From: Actinomadura opuntiae
Lineage (GTDB): Bacteria; Actinomycetota; Actinomycetes; Streptosporangiales; Streptosporangiaceae
NCBI RefSeq assembly: GCF_030283205.1
Contig: NZ_JASNWF010000001.1
Coordinates: forward strand, 496,001 to 560,000
Length of the DNA: 64,000 nucleotides
Reading direction: 5' to 3'
Positions 18,842 to 27,816 of this stretch are shown in pieces (positions within the stretch are counted from its first letter, which is position 1; every line of letters begins with the position of its first letter). The notes under the pieces are model-generated. The model was not told the DNA's origin, did not search any database, and was given only the letters and a program-made list of their open reading frames with translations. A program made the translations under genes and the position numbers.

Positions 18842-19456
18842 GTGCGCGGGCCTGTGGGAATCGAGCGGCCGATCCTGCGCGAGTATGCGTTCCTGACCCC
18901 GGCAAAGCTCGGCGGTGGGCGCGCCTACCGGCGCGCGTGCGCGGTCACCGGGCTCAAACCGATCCCCGGCGGATACGGCCTGCTGCACATCGCGTCGGAG
19001 GAATCAGGTCATCACGCGACGGTCGCGACCTGGGATGTGGCCTGGGTCGAGGCCATCGCCGAGGTGCAACAGCAGGTCGAGCGCGGACAGATCACCGACG
19101 AGGCCGGCCAGGTGGACCTGTCCAGCGAGCTGCTGCGCGAGAAGATGGCGGCGCTCTACAACGGCTGGCCCGACGAATGGGGCGGCCACTCACCCGACGG
19201 GGTCATCGTCACCGCCTACCGGGGCGATGGGGCGACACACCGCACTCGCGCGACGTCGGCCGCGAAGCACCATAACCCCTGGCCAGCAGTCCCCCGACCG
19301 CGCCGCCGACCGGTCGCGTGGGTTCTGGTGCCGGGGCGGTCGGCGGTGGTCAGCCGTTGGAGCTGCGGACCAGGGAGGCGAGGACCATGGAGGCGTGCGC
19401 GGCGCCAGTCCCGAGGTCTCTTGCCGGGGCACTGGCCGGAACGATCGGCAAGCTGA
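18842..19456 (+). CDS. hypothetical protein
   Basis: GTG start behind GGAGGGG. The first 125 residues look like a folded domain (FLTPAKLGGGRAYRRACAVT; HHATVATWDVAWVEAIAEVQ; YNGWPDEWGG). From about residue 140 the composition becomes arginine/proline/tryptophan rich and may be out-of-frame readthrough, so the real C-terminus could be damaged. The following 268 bp (to 19724) contain no recognisable gene. Confidence 0.45.
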   Translation: MRGPVGIERPILREYAFLTPAKLGGGRAYRRACAVTGLKPIPGGYGLLHIASEESGHHATVATWDVAWVEAIAEVQQQVERGQITDEAGQVDLSSELLREKMAALYNGWPDEWGGHSPDGVIVTAYRGDGATHRTRATSAAKHHNPWPAVPRPRRRPVAWVLVPGRSAVVSRWSCGPGRRGPWRRARRQSRGLLPGHWPERSAS

Positions 19457-19724
19457 GGGCGTCATGCGGCGCCCGAGCGGGCCGGGCGGGCGGCGATCAG
19501 GTAGATGAGGTCGGCGTTGCGGGCGGATGCTCGGCCAGCGCCGAAGGGTTGGTGCCAGGGCGTGGTCGGACGCTGGTTTGGAGATCCCGAGGGATCAGCC
19601 TCCAGCTCCAGCTGAGCGCACCCGCCGTCACCTGCGCGGACTCGCGACTTCCCGCCGCCAGCCGCCGCTCCTTGGAGGGATGTTCGCTCCCCTGCCGCAT
19701 CACGCCCCGAGGCCACAGGGCGCA

Positions 19725-20348
19725 CTACCGCTTGCGCTTCTTCTTCCGCTTCCGCTTGTTGTTGGTGCTCTTGGTCGCCAACGACCCACCACCGGGCCCC
19801 TGCCTGCGCCCCTGCCCGCGGATTCGGATGGTGCCCGGCCCGAACGAGGTGCGCCAGGGATTGAGGAACGAGCGCAGGCGCCCTTGGTAGACGTCGATCA
19901 GTTCACCGGCCAGGACTTCCGCCTGACGACAGACCCGCCGATCACCTTCGCGCGTGGTGCCCTCGGCCACCCTGGGCAGGTAGGCGTGGATGGCCGCCGC
20001 CACGTTCAGGATGCGCCGGTGGACCGCGTGCGCGGCCTGGTCATCGAGCCGGTCGCCCGGTCCGCCGGCGGGGTTGATCTCGGTGCTGAACCTCGCCTTC
20101 AGGGAGGGGGCGGTCTCCACCGTGCGCACCGCGGTCGACACGACCGGTTCGGCGTTGGCCCACAGCGGCCCGTAGGTGTCGGGGTCGGCGCAGATCGACA
20201 GCAGCTCGCCCGCCGCTCCGGTCACGCAGAACGCGTGCCAGACCGCACGCAACGCCACCAGCGTGTCGGCCGGGTCCAGCTCCTGCAGGTCCTGCTCGAC
20301 CTCATCCAGCAACTCACCGATCGGTCGCCGCTCCCTGTCACCGCTCAC
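19725..20348 (-). CDS. hypothetical protein with Lys/Arg-rich tail
   Basis: 207 residues. Acidic helical N-terminus (GELLDEVEQDLQELDPADTL), a middle helical domain (AHAVHRRILNVAAAIHAYLP), and a strongly basic tail (NNKRKRKKKRKR) that may bind nucleic acid. No known family. Followed upstream by another hypothetical on the same strand, 54 bp away. Confidence 0.55.
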   Translation of the reverse strand: MSGDRERRPIGELLDEVEQDLQELDPADTLVALRAVWHAFCVTGAAGELLSICADPDTYGPLWANAEPVVSTAVRTVETAPSLKARFSTEINPAGGPGDRLDDQAAHAVHRRILNVAAAIHAYLPRVAEGTTREGDRRVCRQAEVLAGELIDVYQGRLRSFLNPWRTSFGPGTIRIRGQGRRQGPGGGSLATKSTNNKRKRKKKRKR

Positions 20349-20402
20349 CCGCCCAGCCTCCGCACGCGGCCGCGCGACGTCAACCGGGTCAACCGGGTCG
20401 GT

Positions 20403-20885
20403 TCAGCCCAGGTGCCGCTCGACGGCGTCCATGAAGGCCTCGACCTGGTGCGCGGAGAACGTGTGCTGGTTGGCCTCGGTCACCATGTAGCCGCAGTCGG
20501 CGAACGCCAGCAGGTACGCCCGCATCTGCGGGTCGGTCATCCGCTCGGCCTCCTGGCGCACCTCGGCCATCATCCTGTCCGGATCGACCGGCACCGGCTC
20601 GTCGGCGTCGGGGTCGAAGAACACCGGATCATCCGGTCCCATCTCCCTGCCGAACTCGGCGCGGAACAGCTCCTCCTGCTGCCGCAGCGCGTCAGCGACC
20701 TGCGCCTCCTCGCCCTCGCCCGGCGTCACCGTGACCCGGCCCTGCGCGTCGGTCACCCGCTGCACGAACCGCGAATCGCCGGCGCGCTGGTTCACCAGCG
20801 CCGCATGCCGCTCGAACTGGTCCGCCCGCTCGGCCAACCGCTTGGCCCGACGCCGCTGCTTGGCGTCCTTCTTCTTCCCCGCCAC
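20403..20885 (-). CDS. hypothetical protein with basic N-terminus
   Basis: 160 residues from GTG 20885, preceded by GGAGG. Basic start (AGKKKDAKQRRRAKRLAERA) followed by an acidic middle and a helical C-terminus (DPQMRAYLLAFADCGYMVTE). No family recognised. Probably co-transcribed with the downstream Lys/Arg-rich gene. Confidence 0.55.
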   Translation of the reverse strand: MAGKKKDAKQRRRAKRLAERADQFERHAALVNQRAGDSRFVQRVTDAQGRVTVTPGEGEEAQVADALRQQEELFRAEFGREMGPDDPVFFDPDADEPVPVDPDRMMAEVRQEAERMTDPQMRAYLLAFADCGYMVTEANQHTFSAHQVEAFMDAVERHLG

Positions 20886-20921
20886 GCCCACCAGCCTCCA
20901 CCGCACCACGCAGGAGATCAA

Positions 20922-21233
20922 GAGACCGCCGGCCGGTCACCACCGCCGAGTCCAACGACCGGACGTTTCGGGCAGCGGGAACGGCTGCCCGCGCAGGGTC
21001 CGCCGAGGGCTCTAGAGTGCCGAGGGTGGGGAAGAAGCAGCGGCGGGCCGCGCTCAGGCAGCGGCGAACTGAGCAGGACGCCCAGTACCGTGCGGCGCTG
21101 GGCGTACCCGATGACCAGCCGTTGCCCGCCCAGGCCGGCATCAGCGGATCGGCCGGCGCGGCACGCGGCGGGCCAGGCGCCGCACAGCGCCGATCGGCTC
21201 CGCTCCGCCAACAGCCCGACCGGGCAGGCGGGG
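20922..21233. other. intergenic, one weak small ORF
   Basis: About 310 bp. A plus-strand GTG ORF starting at 21017 has a plausible basic beginning (RVGKKQRRAALRQRR) but no convincing ribosome-binding site and runs antisense into the next gene; not called as a gene. Nothing else seen. Confidence 0.3.
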
Positions 21234-21943
21234 TCAGGGACGTGGCTCGATCTCGACGACCTCGACCAGGAGTCGTCCGGTGTCGCGGGCTTCCTCGATG
21301 CTGGTCTTGAGGGATTCGGCGACGCGGCGGGCCTCGGAGTCCAGGTCCTGGATCTCGGCGACTGCGAGTGGATCGGTCACGGTGGCGGCCAGCAGGTCGA
21401 GGTAGGTCTCGTTGCGTTCGGTGAGGCGGTTGATGGTCTCCCAGCGGGCGTGCGCTTGGTCGGCGAGCCGTGTCTGCTCGGCATAGGCCTCCAGGGCCCG
21501 GATCCGGGTGGTGATCCCGTCGACCGACAGTTGCAGTGCCCGCCGTTGGGGGGGGCCAGTACGGCGTCCATGTCAGGGCCGTCGTGGCGGGCGGCGTCCT
21601 GTTGTTCGGCGCGCAGCCGGGTCTGGGTGTGCAGGGCTTGGGCGATCTGCCACTCCTGGGCGGGGAGCACGACCTCGGTGCGCATCTCATCCAGCAGCCC
21701 CAGTTGCTGCACGCGGGAGGACCGGATCGTATCGATAGCGGTCTGGGCCCGGACCAGCAGCGCGCGTGAGGTGGCGTCGAAGTCTGCGTCGGTGAGGTAT
21801 TGACCGCAAAACTCGCGGTGGGACCCTTCTGCGTCGGTGTGCGGAACGCGTTCAGGCGCCACCAGCAGGTAGATCGCGCGCAGGAGATAGGTGATCACGC
21901 CGGCGGCGAGCGCACCGAACCCGGCCTGGAGCAGGGGCTCATA
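21234..21943 (-). pseudogene. membrane-anchored coiled-coil protein, distal part, split by the Tn3-family transposon
   Basis: Begins at the transposon junction with YEPLLQAGFGALAAG, a membrane segment (VITYLLRAIYLLVA), then long helices. At an 8-C run (minus strand; G-run 21548-21555) the frame changes; adding one C lets it continue as LAPPQRRALQLSVDGITTRI and on to the stop at 21234. The 5' part lies at 29026-29139; joining both halves gives an uninterrupted frame across the insertion point (DQSMQQ|YEPLLQ). So the gene is doubly damaged, unless the homopolymer is a base-calling error. Confidence 0.6.
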
Positions 21944-21996
21944 GGGGTCCAGCCCACATAAGTCCAAAACCCACATTGGGATGATCTTGAAGGCTG
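21944..21996 (+). repeat. left terminal inverted repeat of the Tn3-family element
   Basis: 53 bp beginning GGGGTCCAGCCC and ending TTGAAGGCTG. Differs from the right copy at only two positions (20 and 33, both T versus C). Preceded by CTCATA. Confidence 0.93.
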
Positions 21997-22181
21997 CTGG
22001 GGTGCGCTGACCTGGCCAGTCGTTGGTTGGCTGGTTCCCGTCTGCAGCATTTGGTCTCGTTCGCCTGCGCTGGGTGTAGTTGCGTGGCTACGGTGTGGCG
22101 CGTCCGTTGATGTCGCGGGTGGCGGGAGTCGCTGGTGATGGGTGGGTTCGGGCTGGGCTCTGGTCGCTGGCTGGTGCGGCG

Positions 22182-25100
22182 GTGACGACGGCGGAGCGGA
22201 CGGCGTATCCGGTGTTCAAGCCGCTGGTGATGGCCAAGGAACTGCATGTGTTCTTCACGCCGACGCCGGATGAGGCGGTGTGGGCGCGGGAGCGGACTGA
22301 TAGCGATGAGCATCTGCTGGCGTTGACGCTGGCGCTGAAGTGCTTCCAGAAGATGGCGCGGTTCCCCAAGGCGCGGGAGGTTCCGCCGGCGGTGACCGAG
22401 CATGTGCGTCGGTGCCTGGAGTTGGGCGAGGACGTCGAGCCGGTGTACGCGGCGCCGCGTACGGCGCAGTCGCATCGGGTGCTGGTGCGGCGCTATGTGG
22501 GGGTGACGTACGCGCCGGGCAAGGTCCGCAAGATCGCGGGCAAGGCGATGTATGAAGCGGCGTGGGTGAAGAACGATCCGGCGGACCTGATCAACGCGGC
22601 GTTGGAGCGGCTGGTGCAGGCGTCGCTGGAGCTGCCGGCGTTCTCGACGCTGGATGCGATGGAGTCCAAGGTCCGCGGTGAGGTGAACTCCTCGATCTTC
22701 AAGAAGATCTGGATCCGGCTGGGCCGGGACGCGCGGGCGCGGCTTCAGGCACTGCTGGTGGTGGGGCCGGGCGGCAAGAGCGATCTGCAGCGGCTCAAGC
22801 AGGCGGCGGGGCGGGCGACCTGGTCGAAGTTCAAGGGCCAGGCCGCGCATCTGGAGTGGACGAACGGATTGGGTGACATGGCGGCGGTGCTGGAGGGCAT
22901 CGCCGCCTCCAAGATCGCCGATTTCGCCGGGGAGGCGCACGCCGCGGACGCCGATGTGCTGGCCCGCAGCTATTCGAGCGAGGTCAAGCGGCTGGCGCTG
23001 CTGGCCTGCCTGGTCTACACCGCCCAGGCGCGGGCCCGCGACGATCTGGCGCAGATGATGTGCAAGCGGATGGCCGTCAATGTGAACAAGGCCAAGCGGC
23101 GGCTGGCGGAGATCCATGATCGGCAGCGGGCGGTGACCGAGCAGCTGATCGGCACGTATCGGCAGGTGCTGCAGGGGCTGGCGCCGACCGGGGCGGCGGG
23201 GGTGGCGCAGGCGGCTGCCGCGCAGATGCTGTTGTCGGTGCTGTCGACGATGGCCGGTCCCGGCGCGGATGGCGGGGACGCTGATGAAACCGCTGATGGG
23301 GCTGGCGCCCCGGCGGCCGGGCCGGCCGGTGATCTAGCGGCTGTGGTGGAGGCGCTGCTGAACGCGGTGCGGGTGCAGGCCGCCGGCATGGGGGCGGTGT
23401 GCCAGGTGGTGGAGGAGGCGGGCGGCTTCAACGACCAGCTGGAGGCGATCGAGGAGGTGACGGCCTACCGCGGCGACAACCACGAGCTGCTGATCGGCCA
23501 GTACTTCAAGTCCGATCGGCCGACCATGCTCGCGCTGGCCGGCCGGCTGGAGTTCGAGGCGACCTCCGAGGACCACAGCGTCCTGGACGCGCTGGACCAC
23601 GCCTTGGCGTACTGGAGCAAGAAGCGGGACTTCATCCCCGATCACGTCGACGGGGTTCCGCTGGATCTGTCGTTTGTGTCGGTGAACTGGCGGCGGGCGA
23701 TCCGGGACCGCAAGCACCCCGGCATGCTGGTCAAACGGCACTTCGAGGCGATGGTGTTCACCTATCTGGCCGAGGAGTTGCGCACCGGCGATGTCGCGGT
23801 CGCCGGCGGCGCCGAGTACGGCGACTGGAGCCAGCACCTGCTGTCGTTCGAGGAGTGCCGGGCGCTGCTGCCGGTCTTCTGCGAGGAGGCGGGGCTGCCC
23901 TCCGACGCGCACGGGTTCGTGGCGGAGTTGAAACAGCGGCACGCGGCCGCGGCGGCGAGCCTGGACGCCGGGTACCACGACAACGAGGACCTGTCGTTCG
24001 ACGATGACGGCGTCCCGACGCTGAAGAAGCTGGTCGGGGTCGGCACCACGGCGACGGCGGTGAAGCTGGGCGAGGAGATCAAGGCGCGGCTGCCCGAGCG
24101 GACGCTGATCCAGATCCTGTCGCGTACCGCGTACTGGCTGGGCTGGTGGCGGCACTTCGGCCCGGCCTCGGGCAAGGAGCCCAAGCTGAAGAAGCCGCAG
24201 GACCGGTACGTGCTCACGACGTTCGCGTGCGGGTCGAACATGGGCCCCTACGAGGCGGCCCGGCATATCGCCGGGATCACCGCGCACGAGATCTCCCTGG
24301 CCCGCAACCGGCACGTCACCCTGGCCAAGTTGAACAAGGCGATCGCCGAGGTGGTCAACGCGTTCGCGCAGCTGGACGTGGTGCGGGCGTGGGGCGATGG
24401 CGGCAGCGTGGGCACCGACGGCACCCAGGTCGACACCTACATCGACAACCTGGTCGCCGAGAGCCACATCCGGTACGGGGGCTTCGGCGGGATCGCCTAC
24501 CACTACGTGTCGGACAACTACATCGCGATCTTCTCGCGCTTCGTGCCGTGCGGGGCGTGGGAGGCGATCTACATCATCGACGGGCTGCTGGCCAACGCCT
24601 CCGAGCTCAAGCCCCGTACCGTCCATGCCGATACCCAGGGGCAGAGCTTCCCGGTCTTCACCCTCGCACATCTGTTCGGGTTCGACCTGATGCCGCGGAT
24701 CCGGAACTGGAAGGGCCTGACCTACTTCCAGCACTCGGGGGAGGCCCGCTACCAGCACATCGGGGCGTTGTTCGCCGACGGGTCGGGCCGTGCGAACGTG
24801 ATCGACTGGAAGCTGATCGAGAAGATGTGGCCGGACCTGATGCGGGTGGCGATCTCCATCCGCGAGGGCCGGCTCAACTCGGTCACGCTGCTGCGGCGGC
24901 TGGGGTCGGGCTCGCGCCGCAACGAGATCTACCGGGCGTTCCGCGAGGTGGGCCGCAGCGTCCGCACCGTGGCGTTGCTGCGGTACCTGGCAGACCCGGC
25001 GCTGCGGCGGCGGGTCACCGCGGTGACCAACAAGGTCGAGGCCTACAACGGGTTCGCCGCATGGCTGCGGTTCGGCAACGGCGGCGTCATCAACCGCAAC

Positions 25101-25376
25101 GACCCGGCAGAGCAGGAGAAGACCATCAAGTTCAACTCGCTGCTGGCCAACTGCGTCATCTTCCACACCGCGCTGGACATGACCGAGATCATCCGCCAGC
25201 TCATCGCCGAGGGCTGGGAGATCTCAGCTGAGGACATCGCCCAGCTGTCGCCCTACCTCACCGAGCACATCGCCCGGTTCGGCCTGTACGCCACCGACGT
25301 CCTGCAGTTGCGCCCCAAAGCCTTCGACGCCCAACTCGCCGACGTCGACTTCGACACCCTGCAAGAAGCCGCGTAG
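22182..25376 (+). CDS. tnpA: Tn3-family transposase
   Basis: 1,064 residues from GTG 22182, chosen because actinobacterial relatives begin ERTAYPxFK; an upstream TTG (22080) would add 34 residues. N-terminal DNA-binding region (FFTPTPDEAVWARERTDSDE), long helical middle, then the DDE_Tnp_Tn3 catalytic domain: D746 (GTDGTQVDTY), D817 (HADTQGQS) and E953 (TNKVEAYNGF), with the flanking SNMGPYEAARH and LRYLADPALRRR. It catalyses replicative transposition via a cointegrate, binding the 53-bp ends. No frameshift. Starts 186 bp inside the left repeat. Confidence 0.93.
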   Translation: MTTAERTAYPVFKPLVMAKELHVFFTPTPDEAVWARERTDSDEHLLALTLALKCFQKMARFPKAREVPPAVTEHVRRCLELGEDVEPVYAAPRTAQSHRVLVRRYVGVTYAPGKVRKIAGKAMYEAAWVKNDPADLINAALERLVQASLELPAFSTLDAMESKVRGEVNSSIFKKIWIRLGRDARARLQALLVVGPGGKSDLQRLKQAAGRATWSKFKGQAAHLEWTNGLGDMAAVLEGIAASKIADFAGEAHAADADVLARSYSSEVKRLALLACLVYTAQARARDDLAQMMCKRMAVNVNKAKRRLAEIHDRQRAVTEQLIGTYRQVLQGLAPTGAAGVAQAAAAQMLLSVLSTMAGPGADGGDADETADGAGAPAAGPAGDLAAVVEALLNAVRVQAAGMGAVCQVVEEAGGFNDQLEAIEEVTAYRGDNHELLIGQYFKSDRPTMLALAGRLEFEATSEDHSVLDALDHALAYWSKKRDFIPDHVDGVPLDLSFVSVNWRRAIRDRKHPGMLVKRHFEAMVFTYLAEELRTGDVAVAGGAEYGDWSQHLLSFEECRALLPVFCEEAGLPSDAHGFVAELKQRHAAAAASLDAGYHDNEDLSFDDDGVPTLKKLVGVGTTATAVKLGEEIKARLPERTLIQILSRTAYWLGWWRHFGPASGKEPKLKKPQDRYVLTTFACGSNMGPYEAARHIAGITAHEISLARNRHVTLAKLNKAIAEVVNAFAQLDVVRAWGDGGSVGTDGTQVDTYIDNLVAESHIRYGGFGGIAYHYVSDNYIAIFSRFVPCGAWEAIYIIDGLLANASELKPRTVHADTQGQSFPVFTLAHLFGFDLMPRIRNWKGLTYFQHSGEARYQHIGALFADGSGRANVIDWKLIEKMWPDLMRVAISIREGRLNSVTLLRRLGSGSRRNEIYRAFREVGRSVRTVALLRYLADPALRRRVTAVTNKVEAYNGFAAWLRFGNGGVINRNDPAEQEKTIKFNSLLANCVIFHTALDMTEIIRQLIAEGWEISAEDIAQLSPYLTEHIARFGLYATDVLQLRPKAFDAQLADVDFDTLQEAA

Positions 25377-25405
25377 CCGCAGGCATCCCCGGTCCACGGG
25401 GAGGT

Positions 25406-25684
25406 TCACGCTGCCCACGCGGGGCCGGGACCGGGGTACCCCGCGGCGCCCCTTGCGCCAGTGATGGCTCCTGTCCGTGCCGGGGATCCGGTCGGCGCAG
25501 AACCGCCGGGGGTGAGCCCAGGTCGACGTCGCGCCCGGTGGGGGGTGACGGGTGACCAGGACCGGATGCGAGCGAAGGCGATGAAGTCGCGGGTGAGGCG
25601 GGCGCAGCCTTCCAGCGGCATGAGTTGCCGGCGCCGTGGCGCCGCTCCAGTTCTGGCCTCAGCCATCAGCTCTATCTGGATCAC
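25406..25684 (-). CDS. possible small hypothetical protein
   Basis: Up to 92 residues; its start codons overlap the 3' end of the PASTA gene. Arginine/proline/alanine rich, no domain. Only position and overlap favour it; it may be just an open frame. Confidence 0.2.
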   Translation of the reverse strand: MIQIELMAEARTGAAPRRRQLMPLEGCARLTRDFIAFARIRSWSPVTPHRARRRPGLTPGGSAPTGSPARTGAITGARGAAGYPGPGPAWAA

Positions 25685-25895
25685 TGACCGTGAGTTCTAT
25701 GGCCGACCCGGCCGGTGCGCGGTGTCCAGGGTGGGGTCGTTGGGCAATCACGCGGTCGGAGCCGCTGGTGACGTCAGTCACCTCAAGCGGTGAGGTGAAA
25801 GCGGGAGTGAAGCCGGCCCGGCGTACGGTCTCGGCAGCGTCGCTGGCCGTCATCGCGAGTACCGAGGGCACAGTGGCCATGCCTCGCCGCGTCAT
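25659..25895 (-). CDS. single PASTA-domain protein
   Basis: 78 residues from ATG 25895 (alternatives 25931 and 25880). The body is one PASTA-like repeat: VPSVLAMTASDAAETVRRAG, then DRVIAQRPHPGHRAPAG and IELTVSD. PASTA domains bind peptidoglycan stem peptides or beta-lactams when attached to kinases or PBPs; here the domain stands alone without signal peptide or membrane anchor. It is cargo of the Tn3-family element beside two secreted proteins. PASTA call good, function unknown. Confidence 0.6.
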   Translation of the reverse strand: MTRRGMATVPSVLAMTASDAAETVRRAGFTPAFTSPLEVTDVTSGSDRVIAQRPHPGHRAPAGSAIELTVSDPDRADG

Positions 25896-25992
25896 GTATT
25901 CGTGGTCCCCCGATGGGTTCTGACTACGCATGTGCTTGCGGCTGTCCCGGGGAGGGGCGCGGCCGACTCGCCGGCGCCCCTCCGGTACGGCG

Positions 25993-26646
25993 TCAGTGCA
26001 CAGCGACGCTGTCGAGCTTGGTCACCAGGCGTTGAAGGTTCGCCGCGGTGGGGAGCGGTTGGCCGTGTGGCCGGGTGGCACCGAAGGTGATCTGGAGTTG
26101 TCTGCCGTCAGGACGGACGGTGATCGCTTGGATGAGCACGGGGCTGCGGTCGATGATGACGTACTGGGTGCCGCTGGAGAGGGTGTGCACCTGAGTGGTC
26201 TTGTCGCCGCCGATGAACTCGATGGGGAGCGGCTCGGTGAGTTTCTGCGTGCTTGCGGCTAGGAATCCGCCGTTCTTGGCCTTCCAGGTGACGCTGCCGC
26301 CGGTTTGAGCTCCCGAGCCGATGTCCTGCGCGGCGTTGATGCGCGCGATGTAGGCGGCCAGCAGCGGGGCGAGTGCCTGCTGGAGCTTGTGTGAGGCGGG
26401 TCCGCGGTCGGTGACGTGGGGAGCGGCCTGGGCGCTCTTGCGCTGCGCGGTCGTCGGCGGGTGTTGGCGTTGGTAGTCGTTGGCGTGCAGGAACCAGTGC
26501 TTGGCCGGCTTCGCGGCGGCTGATCGGGCCGCGGGCCGGGCGTTGTCACCGTGGGATGCGAGAGCGGAACTGGCGATGCCTACCGTGGCGACGGAGAGGG
26601 CGGCGACCGCGGCAGCCGTGACGGGGGCCACGCGAGATCTGTTCAT
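25993..26646 (-). CDS. secreted hypothetical protein, Tn3-family cargo
   Basis: 217 residues, ATG behind GAGGAGG. Sec signal peptide (MNRSRVAPVTAAAVAALSVA, cleavage near ALA-SHG). The mature part has a helical region (KLQQALAPLLAAYIARINAA) and a beta-rich C-terminus (TQVHTLSSGTQYVIIDRSPV; ITVRPDGRQLQITFGATRP). No family recognised. 18 bp downstream of the PGBD-like gene, presumably one transcript. Confidence 0.7.
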   Translation of the reverse strand: MNRSRVAPVTAAAVAALSVATVGIASSALASHGDNARPAARSAAAKPAKHWFLHANDYQRQHPPTTAQRKSAQAAPHVTDRGPASHKLQQALAPLLAAYIARINAAQDIGSGAQTGGSVTWKAKNGGFLAASTQKLTEPLPIEFIGGDKTTQVHTLSSGTQYVIIDRSPVLIQAITVRPDGRQLQITFGATRPHGQPLPTAANLQRLVTKLDSVAVH

Positions 26647-26664
26647 GGCTTGGGCCTCCTCGGG

Positions 26665-27318
26665 TCAGATGCACGGCGCCTTGGGGTTGGGGTAGTTGAT
26701 CGTGCCGAACTCGAATCCTACTTCTCCGCAGCGGATCGACCAAGGGCCGAAGTGCCCATCGGTGCCTTTGTAGTTTGCCTTGAAGAAGCGGTTCGCGTCA
26801 CCGGCGACGTTGTATGCCCAGAAATTGGATCCGGTGTAGCTGTAGTAAAGCACGTCACCGTAGTCGTACCAGGTGTTCGGCCCCACGATGCCGTCGGCGG
26901 TGCGGGAATGGTCGCTTTGCCATGCCTTGACGCCGGCCTTGGTGTTGGGGCCGTAGAGGCCGTCTCGGCCACCGTCGTTGTAGCCGAAGTCGTGGTTGAT
27001 GACCTGGATTCCGGCGACGAACAGCGCGCCGGTGATGTAGTTGTCGCCGACCCAGCAGTTGGGTTTGAAGTCGTTCCGGGCGTTTCCGTTGGCGTCCCCG
27101 GGCACGGACGGCCCGTAGGAGTGGTCTCTGCAGCCGGACGGGTACAGTCGGCCGGTGTAGTTCGGGCGGGCATTCCCGCCCGGATCGAGGCGGACACTGG
27201 CGGTTGTGATGCGGTGGGGTGTGGAAGCGGTTGTCAGGCCGGACGCAGCCGGAGCCCCCGCTGCGATGGCGCAGGCAGCCGCTGTGATGATGGTCGCGGC
27301 ACGTAGCGATTGAGGCAC
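26665..27318 (-). CDS. secreted protein with peptidoglycan-binding-like (PGBD) repeats, Tn3-family cargo
   Basis: 217 residues from GTG 27318, with AAAGGAG 6-8 bp upstream. Signal peptide (RAATIITAAACAIAAGAPAA). The mature part contains a DGLYGPNTKAGVKAWQ motif followed by GIVGPNTWYDYG, the pattern of PG_binding_1 domains in cell-wall hydrolases; no catalytic domain is attached. Four cysteines (GCRDHS, NCWVG, RCGEV, PCI) could form disulfides. Likely acts at the cell wall; the exact role is unknown. Confidence 0.72.
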   Translation of the reverse strand: MPQSLRAATIITAAACAIAAGAPAASGLTTASTPHRITTASVRLDPGGNARPNYTGRLYPSGCRDHSYGPSVPGDANGNARNDFKPNCWVGDNYITGALFVAGIQVINHDFGYNDGGRDGLYGPNTKAGVKAWQSDHSRTADGIVGPNTWYDYGDVLYYSYTGSNFWAYNVAGDANRFFKANYKGTDGHFGPWSIRCGEVGFEFGTINYPNPKAPCI

Positions 27319-27816
27319 AAAATGCTCCTTTCGCTCTTGACTGCCTAGGGAACAACGCTCAATAGAGCATGTCAATAATTGAGCGGACATGCATCCCGGT
27401 CGAGTTGTCACTCTGCGTGTCAAAGTGATCACCCAAAGGCCGGTAAGATGTCTTCACCGCCTTGCAGGTTGAAGCGTCCAATCAACTAAAAGGCGCTGGA
27501 CATGTCCAACCATCCTGGTTATAGGGTCGTGTCGCGAAGGCATGAACCAGCAGTCGCGTCCGTGGTGCACGTGAACCACGAGGCGGAGTCGCCGCCATCT
27601 AAAGACACCGGTGGCCAAATACGGCCAAGCTCACCACAGCTGGGCCCGGGAGGCTAATCCCTGGATTTCTGTGGCGCACGACGAGCACGCACATCGTGGT
27701 TCGGATGCGGGACAAAAGTCTTCTTCTCATGGGCCCCGCGCGCCATGCCGCCTTGGGTGCTGTTGGGACGTTGAGCTTTGGGATGACGGCGAGGTTCCAG
27801 CGCTGATTATCGCTGG
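27319..27816. other. intergenic control region between cargo operon and resolvase
   Basis: 498 bp without a gene. Upstream of the cargo operon lies an inverted repeat with perfect 8-bp arms (CGCTCAAT 27356-27363, ATTGAGCG 27378-27385) overlapping a TTGACA hexamer on the minus strand; a second TTGACA lies at about 27418-27423. A 12-bp palindrome TGGACATGTCCA is at 27497-27508. Promoter and operator are inferred from pattern only. Confidence 0.4.

Noticed and set aside
19527..21803. 758-codon plus-strand ORF
   Set aside because: Runs antisense through three minus-strand genes with coherent domains; Arg/Leu/Pro composition typical of GC-rich shadows.
23334..25166. 610-codon minus-strand ORF
   Set aside because: Antisense to the catalytic part of the Tn3-family transposase.
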